Part shown: one piece after another, positions 7,102 through 10,748 of the stretch
How the letters are laid out: each line of letters opens with the position of its first letter
Numbering within the stretch: the stretch's first letter is position 1
Origin: Spirochaetaceae bacterium
GTDB lineage: Bacteria > Spirochaetota > Spirochaetia > DSM-2461
Reading direction: 5' to 3'
NCBI GenBank assembly: GCA_003246505.1
Contig: QKAI01000265.1
Span: forward strand, 1 to 10,748
DNA length: 10,748 bases
Translations under genes and position numbers: made by a program
Notes under the pieces: generated by a model
Seen by the model: the letters and a program-made list of their open reading frames with translations, nothing else
What the model was told of the DNA's origin: nothing
The model's database searches: none

Positions 7102-7910
7102 AGCCAGCCGACGGCCAGGGATCGCTTCCCCAGGATATAGTCGTCAAACAGAATCTGTCCCGCCTCTCCCGCCATTCCCGCGCAGACATGGAGGGGAAGG
7201 AGGTGTTCCTCCCTGGGGTGGCAGTACCGGGCGTGGGGGGCTTTTTCCCAGGCGGCAAGCCTCTCCTCCCGCTCTTCTGCGGAGAGATCCCCCGCGCAGG
7301 TTTCCGCCAGCCAGTCCTGGAAGGCATCGTTCTTTTTGTCCTTCTCCCTGTCCCCGCCCCAGGTGAAGGCCCCCATGTTATGGAAGGAAAATCCGGAGCC
7401 GACAATAAGGATCTTCCTCTCCAGGAGGGGGCTCAGGGCCCTTCCCAGGGCCAGGTGTTCCTCCGGATTCAGCCCCGCCTTGAGGGAGAGCTGGGTCACG
7501 GGTATCCTGGCGTCGGGATACATGAGGATGAGGGGGACGAAAAGGCCGTGGTCGAATCCCCGGGTCCGGTTCAGCGCTCCCCCCAGGCCGACCGGCCTGA
7601 TAAGCTCAAGAGCCGCCGAAGCCAGCTCCGGATGGCCCGGAGCGGGATATTTAATCTCATAGGTGGAATCGGGGAAGCCGTAATAGTCATAAAGGAGGGG
7701 AGGGGATGCCTGACTGATAAGGGTGGGCACCGCCTCTTCCCAGTGAGCGCTGATCACGAGAATCTCCTCCGGCATTTCCAGGGCGGAGGGAAGCTTTTCC
7801 ATAAAGGAGATCATTTTCCTGTGGGACGTATCCCCCAGAAGGGGCATGGGGCCGCCTCCGTGGGAAAAATAGACGATCTGGCCTTTCTTTACTCCCTTAT
7901 CGCTGTTCAT
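7098..7910 (-). CDS. LigB/DODA-superfamily extradiol dioxygenase (YgiD-like)
   Basis: A 270-residue cytosolic protein, similar in length to E. coli YgiD (about 262). It belongs to the class III extradiol ring-cleavage family that includes 4,5-DOPA dioxygenase. The family histidines are all visible: H17 in S-H-G-G-G-P, H56 in I-S-A-H-W-E, H121 in F-D-H-G-L-F-V-P-L, H177 in S-F-H-N-M-G, and H231/H236 in H-P-R-E-E-H-L-L-P-L. W-E-x-A-P-H-A-R near 221-228 is also typical. Known members cleave catechol-type rings with a metal at the His site; the physiological substrate of YgiD-like bacterial members is mostly unknown. AGAGAGG lies 7 nt before the ATG and supports this start. It is the first gene of a minus-strand run (then HD, proC, ptsP) and is divergent from the Rrf2 gene. 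No aromatic-degradation genes are nearby, which makes a classical catabolic role unlikely. Confidence 0.9.
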   Translation of the reverse strand: MNSDKGVKKGQIVYFSHGGGPMPLLGDTSHRKMISFMEKLPSALEMPEEILVISAHWEEAVPTLISQASPPLLYDYYGFPDSTYEIKYPAPGHPELASAALELIRPVGLGGALNRTRGFDHGLFVPLILMYPDARIPVTQLSLKAGLNPEEHLALGRALSPLLERKILIVGSGFSFHNMGAFTWGGDREKDKKNDAFQDWLAETCAGDLSAEEREERLAAWEKAPHARYCHPREEHLLPLHVCAGMAGEAGQILFDDYILGKRSLAVGWL

Positions 7911-7931
7911 AGGTCTACCTCTCTGAGCTGC

Positions 7932-7960
7932 ATTATACCATGAAACGGGAATTCCGTTGA
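7932..7960 (-). promoter_or_regulatory. Promoter of the dioxygenase-HD operon (extended -10)
   Basis: On the minus strand, TATAAT (7932-7937) is a perfect -10 with an extended TGG in front. At 17-nt spacing the -35 is TCAACG (7955-7960), a weak match, as is usual for extended -10 promoters. The transcript would begin near 7925, giving a leader of about 15 nt that still holds the AGAGAGG ribosome site. The -35 abuts and partly overlaps the -35 elements of the divergent rrf2 promoter. Confidence 0.7.
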
Positions 7961-7992
7961 CTATTGACGAAAAAACTTTATAAATATATAAA
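7957..7992 (+). promoter_or_regulatory. Promoter of the rrf2-TSUP operon, two overlapping versions
   Basis: TTGACG (7964-7969), a 17-nt spacer and TATAAA (7987-7992) form a near-consensus sigma-70 promoter. A second pair, TTGACT (7957-7962), a 16-nt spacer and TATAAA (7979-7984), sits 7-8 bp upstream. Start sites would fall around 7991-8000, leaving a leader of roughly 25-35 nt to the ATG at 8026, with AGGAGA at 8015-8020. Both -10 elements lie inside the first palindrome, so a bound regulator would block them. Confidence 0.75.
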
Positions 7993-7994
7993 GT
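7975..7994. promoter_or_regulatory. Palindromic operator 1 over the rrf2 -10 elements
   Basis: A perfect inverted repeat: ACTTTATA, 4-nt spacer AATA, TATAAAGT. It overlaps both candidate -10 hexamers of the rrf2 promoter. Dimeric Rrf2-family winged-helix regulators bind such dyads and often repress their own genes. The arms are AT-rich, so part of the symmetry could arise by chance from overlapping TATA-like boxes. Confidence 0.6.
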
Positions 7995-8011
7995 CTATAG
8001 GGTATATAGAC
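7993..8011. promoter_or_regulatory. Palindromic operator 2 at the rrf2 transcription start
   Basis: A second perfect inverted repeat, GTCTATA, 5-nt spacer GGGTA, TATAGAC, starts where the first ends (they share GT at 7993-7994). It covers the expected transcription start and ends 4 nt before the ribosome site. Its arms resemble those of the first dyad (TATA then A/G, then AGT or AC). Tandem sites invite cooperative autoregulation by the Rrf2 protein encoded next. Binding is inferred. Confidence 0.6.
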
Positions 8012-8025
8012 AATAGGAGAAGGAT

Positions 8026-8427
8026 ATGAAACTTTCCACTAAAAGCGAGTACTCCCTGCTGGCCCTGATCTATCTGGCCCGGCACGAGGGGGGGGGATAC
8101 GTCAAAATACAGGATATCTGCGATACCTATGGTAGCTCCAAAAAATACCTGGAAATGCTCTTCTCCGTTCTCAGGCAGAGCCGCTACATCAAAACGAAGC
8201 GGGGCGCCGAGGGGGGATACTGCCTGGCAAAAAAGGCCTCGGAGATCTCCCTGGCGGAGATCATACGCCTTATGGACGGGGCGCTGGCCCCCACCGAATC
8301 GGTGAGCCGCTACTTCTATTCGGATACGCCCATCCAGCAGGAGGAGAAGGTCCTGGCCGTCTTCGAGGATATCAGGAACATCATTGCGGAGAAAATGGAG
8401 AGCATCCATCTCTCCGATCTGATCTGA
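8026..8427 (+). CDS. Rrf2-family transcriptional regulator, CymR-like, without Fe-S cysteines
   Basis: A 133-residue winged-helix regulator. The N-terminus M-K-L-S-T-K-S-E-Y-S-L-L-A-L (1-14), the recognition-helix region (about 36-52, S-S-K-K-Y-L-E-M-L-F-S-V-L-R) and the wing R-G-A-E-G-G-Y (59-65) are classic Rrf2. Long Fe-S members such as IscR and NsrR carry three cysteines after the wing; here the matching segment (about 85-105, G-A-L-A-P-T-E-S-V-S) has none. The only cysteines are C32 and C66. This layout resembles CymR, the cysteine-metabolism repressor of Firmicutes, as I remember it. AGGAGA lies 5 nt before the ATG. It is the first gene of an operon with a TSUP transporter 14 nt downstream, and its own promoter carries two palindromes, so autoregulation is likely. 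A run of nine G in codons 21-24 could be slippery. Confidence 0.93.
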   Translation: MKLSTKSEYSLLALIYLARHEGGGYVKIQDICDTYGSSKKYLEMLFSVLRQSRYIKTKRGAEGGYCLAKKASEISLAEIIRLMDGALAPTESVSRYFYSDTPIQQEEKVLAVFEDIRNIIAEKMESIHLSDLI

Positions 8428-8441
8428 AAAAGGAGGAAGTT

Positions 8442-9485
8442 ATGTCGGAAAAAAGAGCGGAGGATATGCGAATCCTCGGTTGGGAAGGGGTCGGTCTGCG
8501 GGAGAAGAAAACCGCCAGGGAGAGGATGGCCCTTACAGCGCGGGAGGGGCTTTCCGTGCTTCCGGTGCTGCTGTTCTTTGCCCTCGTCTTCGGAGTCAGC
8601 TGCTACCTGGCGGGCAATCCCTTTGCCAATACATCCCGCATCGGCTCTGAGGCGGTTCTGAGGCACGGATGGTCCGGGGGCAGCGATTCCTGGGGCATCG
8701 TCGGTTCCGTCCTGGTCCTGTGCATTCTTTTCGAATTCCTCGATTCCGCCGCGGGCATGGGATACGGGACCTCCTTCACCCCCCTTCTGCTGCTCATGGG
8801 CTACGATCCCATGCAGATCGTTCCCATCATCATGATCCAGCAGGCCTGCGCCGGCCTCTCCTCCTCCTGGATACACCGGGAACTGGGCAACATCGAATGG
8901 AAGCTCAAACCCCTCTCCGAATCGGTGAGGCTCTGGCTCATCATCGCCCTGACCGGCAGCGGGGCGGTCGTCTTTTCCATCACCTCCGTTTACGGGCTCC
9001 TGAAGCCCGCCGGGGTCTGGATCAAACTTTACGTCTGCCTGCTCCTCTTTGCCATGGGAGCCCTCTCCCTGATCAGTCTGGGGAAGGACCGGGAGTACCG
9101 GCCCCGCCGGATGGCCTTCTTCGGGGCCCTGGCCGGATTCAACAAGGGGATCGGCGGGGGAGGCTACGGGCCGGTGGTCACCATAGGGGGGCTCCTCTCC
9201 GGCATTCCCGCCAAAAGCATGACCGCCCTGACCGCCCTGTCCGAGGGAACGGTATGCGTGGTATCCATCGTCACCTGGTTCATGATGCTGGGGCAGGGTG
9301 TAACGATCGATTTCGTCCTGCTGCCCACCATGATCCTGGGAAGCGTGATAAGCGTGCTCCTCGCCCCCTATGCGGTGAGGGTGCTTCCCGAGCGCCTCTG
9401 GAAGGGGGTTCTGCCCGCCTACTGCCTGGTCATCGGGGCGCTGACCCTCTGGAAGCTGCTCCCCGAGCTGGGGGGGATTTTCTAG
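8442..9485 (+). CDS. TSUP-family (TauE/SafE) membrane transporter
   Basis: A 347-residue inner-membrane protein with about eight to nine hydrophobic segments (near 36-58, 85-101, 112-140, 164-186, 193-212, 225-252, 268-284, 289-312, 322-340). The two inverted TSUP halves each show their glycine-rich signature: F-L-D-S-A-A-G-M-G-Y-G-T-S-F-T-P (99-114) and G-F-N-K-G-I-G-G-G-G-Y-G-P (232-244). Members move sulfite, sulfoacetate, other organosulfur anions, or other small carboxylates across the membrane. About 35 polar residues precede the first membrane segment, a longer cytoplasmic start than many relatives. The ATG follows a strong AGGAGG; the ATG at codon 9 is possible but lacks such a site. 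Pairing with a CymR-like Rrf2 protein suggests a sulfur substrate. This is inference; no sulfur enzyme lies nearby. Confidence 0.9.
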   Translation: MSEKRAEDMRILGWEGVGLREKKTARERMALTAREGLSVLPVLLFFALVFGVSCYLAGNPFANTSRIGSEAVLRHGWSGGSDSWGIVGSVLVLCILFEFLDSAAGMGYGTSFTPLLLLMGYDPMQIVPIIMIQQACAGLSSSWIHRELGNIEWKLKPLSESVRLWLIIALTGSGAVVFSITSVYGLLKPAGVWIKLYVCLLLFAMGALSLISLGKDREYRPRRMAFFGALAGFNKGIGGGGYGPVVTIGGLLSGIPAKSMTALTALSEGTVCVVSIVTWFMMLGQGVTIDFVLLPTMILGSVISVLLAPYAVRVLPERLWKGVLPAYCLVIGALTLWKLLPELGGIF

Positions 9486-9489
9486 GACC

Positions 9490-9945
9490 CTACCGCCAAC
9501 GATAGGTGACGGGGGAGACATTGTTCAGCCGCTCAAAGAGCTCCCCCGTATGGTGCTGAAGGTGGCGCAGGTTGTTCATGTGGAATTCCAGCTGGTTCTG
9601 ATTGTACCAGAAGGGCCAGCAGTCCCCTGCCGGCTCCATCCCCTCCAGGTACGCCTCCACCCGGCTTCCTATATGGTTCAGAAAGGCGGACATCTCCCCC
9701 TTACTATAGGGGAGGGGAACCGATTCCTTCAAATCGTGATACCCCTCCCTCTCCCCCTCCCATTTGAGAATCTCCCCCTCGGAAGGGGCCAGATAGATAT
9801 TGGTATAGAACAGGGCGTGGTAGCAGACATGCCAGACGGGGCTCTGGTACGCGGTGCTGCTCCAGAGTTCTTCATCGCACTTGCCGATGAATTCCTCCAC
9901 CATGGCCAGGGCGGAACGGTACTGCCGGGCGAATTCCCCTTTCAT
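9490..9945 (-). CDS. DinB-family four-helix protein
   Basis: A 151-residue protein of usual DinB/YfiT length. The family's metal triad can be read from H39 or H43 in V-W-H-V-C-Y-H-A-L-F-Y, and from H128 and H132 in R-H-L-Q-H-H-T-G-E-L-F. Members are metal-binding four-helix-bundle proteins; some are thiol-dependent transferases using bacillithiol or mycothiol, and most have no assigned function. The name comes from a B. subtilis DNA-damage gene and is unrelated to DNA polymerase IV (E. coli DinB). AGGAGG lies 5 nt before the ATG. The gene has its own promoter, just after the tRNA terminator, and converges on the TSUP gene with only 4 nt between stops. Confidence 0.85.
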   Translation of the reverse strand: MKGEFARQYRSALAMVEEFIGKCDEELWSSTAYQSPVWHVCYHALFYTNIYLAPSEGEILKWEGEREGYHDLKESVPLPYSKGEMSAFLNHIGSRVEAYLEGMEPAGDCWPFWYNQNQLEFHMNNLRHLQHHTGELFERLNNVSPVTYRWR

Positions 9946-9992
9946 CTGGACCTCCTGCCGGCGGACACCGTTAGGGTGAACGGGCGATTCCT

Positions 9993-10021
9993 ATTCTCCG
10001 TCATAATTCCGCCCTGGTCAA
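9993..10021 (-). promoter_or_regulatory. Probable promoter of the DinB-family gene
   Basis: On the minus strand, TTGACC (10016-10021), a 17-nt spacer and GAGAAT (9993-9998) give a fair sigma-70 match: five of six bases, then four of six. It starts 12 nt past the T-run of the tRNA terminator, so the gene has an independent start. The leader would be about 40 nt. Confidence 0.55.
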
Positions 10022-10033
10022 CGGGGAGGAAGT

Positions 10034-10067
10034 AAAAAAAAGAGACTATCCAGGGATAGTCTCTTTT
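10034..10067 (-). terminator. Intrinsic terminator of the tRNA operon
   Basis: A perfect stem of nine pairs, GAGACTATC (10042-10050) with GATAGTCTC (10055-10063), around the 4-nt loop CAGG. Four A-T pairs extend it. Read on the minus strand it ends in eight T (10034-10041), only 2 nt beyond the 3' end of tRNA-Asp. A textbook factor-independent terminator. Confidence 0.95.
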
Positions 10068-10068
10068 G

Positions 10069-10142
10069 CGGAAGCTACGGGGATCGAACCCGCGATCTCC
10101 GGCTTGACAGGCCGGCGCGATAACCAGCTTCGCTAAGCCTCC
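10069..10142 (-). tRNA. tRNA-Asp (anticodon GTC)
   Basis: A 74-nt cloverleaf on the minus strand. The acceptor stem GGAGGCT pairs with AGCTTCC with one G-U pair, and the discriminator is G, as expected for tRNA-Asp. The anticodon stem CCGGC/GCCGG holds the loop CTGTCAA, with anticodon GTC at 10106-10108. The T-arm has GGTTCGAACC. The D-arm (GCGA/TCGC) is regular. CCA is not encoded, so it must be added after transcription. It lies downstream of tRNA-Arg and directly before the terminator. Confidence 0.97.
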
Positions 10143-10150
10143 ATTGTCAA

Positions 10151-10170
10151 ATGCTGCACTTTTTTAGCAT
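10151..10170 (-). other. Small hairpin in the spacer between the two tRNAs
   Basis: ATGCT (10151-10155) and AGCAT (10166-10170) are complementary around a 10-nt loop, filling most of the 28-nt spacer from the last base before tRNA-Arg. It could help define the processing site between the tRNAs. With five pairs it may be chance. Confidence 0.3.
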
Positions 10171-10244
<74 letters not shown>

Positions 10245-10270
10245 CCGGGGCACTCTCAATGTGCTTGGCT

Positions 10271-10299
10271 ATAATACAGAAAAGGTATTTTTCTGTCAA
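10271..10299 (-). promoter_or_regulatory. Strong promoter of the tRNA-Arg/tRNA-Asp operon
   Basis: On the minus strand: consensus TTGACA (10294-10299), a 17-nt spacer and TATTAT (10271-10276). A/T-rich sequence upstream (about 10303-10327) resembles an UP element, and a GC-containing stretch follows the -10, as in many stable-RNA promoters. The spacer is filled by a perfect 8-bp inverted repeat, ACAGAAAA/TTTTCTGT (10276-10296), described under findings. Confidence 0.88.
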
Positions 10300-10329
10300 C
10301 AGCTTTATTTAAAAAAATAAAACAATTTC

Positions 10330-10748
10330 CTAGTCCTCCCGGCCGTTTCTCCAGCAGGCGGAAAAATGACCCGGCCCCACCTCTTCCAGGGGGGGGTATT
10401 CCCGGCGGCATTTCTCCTCCGCATAGGGACAGCGGGGGTGAAAATGGCATCCCCGGGGGGGATCGATGGGGGAGGGCACGTCCCCTACCACCACCTTCTT
10501 CTTGCTCTCCCTGTCCTCCGGATCGGTGGAGGGAAAGGCCTGGAAGAGGGCCTTCGTATAGGGATGGCGGTGCCGTGCCACCAGGTCCTCCTTATCGGCC
10601 ATCTCCACGATGCGCCCCAGGTACATGACGATGATCCGGGTGGAGATGAACTCCACCACCGCCAGGTCGTGGGCGATGAACATGTAGGTCAGGTCGTGCT
10701 TCTCCCTCAGATCCAGGAGCAGGTTGATGATCTGGGCCTGAACGGAGA
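10330..10748 (-). CDS. Oligopeptide/dipeptide ABC transporter ATPase, 3' part only
   Basis: The frame is open to the window edge, so the N-terminal part with Walker A, the signature motif and Walker B lies outside; the ATG at 10683 is internal. The visible 138 residues begin at the D-loop region S-V-Q-A-Q-I, followed by the H-loop in M-F-I-A-H-D-L. They end in the C-terminal extension typical of OppD/OppF/DppD/DppF: G-D-V-P-S-P-I-D-P-P, then the cysteine cluster G-C-H-F-H-P-R-C-P-Y-A and two further cysteines. These ATPases drive import of oligopeptides, dipeptides or, in some members, nickel or sugars; the substrate cannot be told from this end. H-P-Y-T-K-A-L (the oligo_HPY motif) is present. 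The gene stops 31 nt before the -35 of the tRNA promoter, with no GC-rich terminator between. Confidence 0.93.
   Translation of the reverse strand, partial: SVQAQIINLLLDLREKHDLTYMFIAHDLAVVEFISTRIIVMYLGRIVEMADKEDLVARHRHPYTKALFQAFPSTDPEDRESKKKVVVGDVPSPIDPPRGCHFHPRCPYAEEKCRREYPPLEEVGPGHFSACWRNGRED

Noticed and set aside
9461..9480. CCCC-GAGCT-GGGG followed by ATTTT at the end of the TSUP gene as a terminator
   Set aside because: Four-pair stem inside conserved coding sequence and a short interrupted T-run; too weak to call.
8316..9521. A 401-codon minus-strand frame opposite the TSUP gene
   Set aside because: Antisense shadow of a clear membrane transporter; low-complexity G/E/H-rich translation.
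10304..10321. The dyad TTTATTT-AAAA-AAATAAA as terminator of the Opp gene
   Set aside because: All A-T pairs with no stable stem; it fits better as the A/T-rich UP region of the tRNA promoter.

Overview
This window comes from a GC-rich bacterium with strong G/C preference at third codon positions. A small secreted beta-barrel-like protein suggests a cell with an outer membrane. The gene set (GAF-type enzyme I of the PTS, a DHH-CBS protein, a Rrf2/TSUP pair, tRNAs without encoded CCA) would fit a free-living spirochaete or a similar diderm. That placement is inference only; nothing here is diagnostic of a phylum. Most of the window is ordinary chromosome. I see no mobile element, CRISPR array or phage gene, and no gene-free stretch longer than about 125 bases.

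Layout. (1) Plus strand, 1-3447: the 3' part of a TPR protein, then mazG, a DHH-DHHA1-CBS-CBS phosphoesterase that overlaps mazG by 4 nt, and a small exported beta-barrel-like protein. (2) Minus strand, 7910 down to 3459: a LigB/DODA-type dioxygenase overlapping an HD-domain hydrolase by 4 nt, an 81-nt gap with a possible promoter, then proC and a GAF-type phosphoenolpyruvate-protein phosphotransferase (ptsP) with one base between them. (3) A 115-bp divergent control region, 7911-8025, with a consensus-like promoter for the plus strand, an extended -10 promoter for the minus strand, and two perfect palindromes. (4) Plus strand, 8026-9485: a Rrf2-family regulator without Fe-S cysteines and a TSUP (TauE/SafE) membrane transporter. 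(5) Minus strand, 10748 down to 9490: the 3' end of an Opp/Dpp ATPase gene, a tRNA-Arg(CCT)/tRNA-Asp(GTC) pair with its own strong promoter and a textbook terminator, and a DinB-family protein gene with its own promoter.

How the parts may work together. MazG (NTP pyrophosphohydrolase) and the DHH-CBS protein look like a translationally coupled nucleotide clean-up pair, with the CBS domains as a possible adenine-nucleotide sensor. ProC and PtsP are tightly coupled and may link proline/nitrogen metabolism to PEP-dependent phosphorylation; no HPr or EIIA gene is visible. The Rrf2 regulator resembles cysteine-type (CymR-like) rather than Fe-S (IscR-like) members. With the TSUP transporter it suggests a sulfur-compound export or uptake unit that controls itself through the two palindromes.

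The best candidates for something undescribed are the dual-palindrome control region with its Rrf2-TSUP / dioxygenase-HD divergon, and the stand-alone DHH-CBS protein. None of them amounts to a clearly new system on sequence reading alone.
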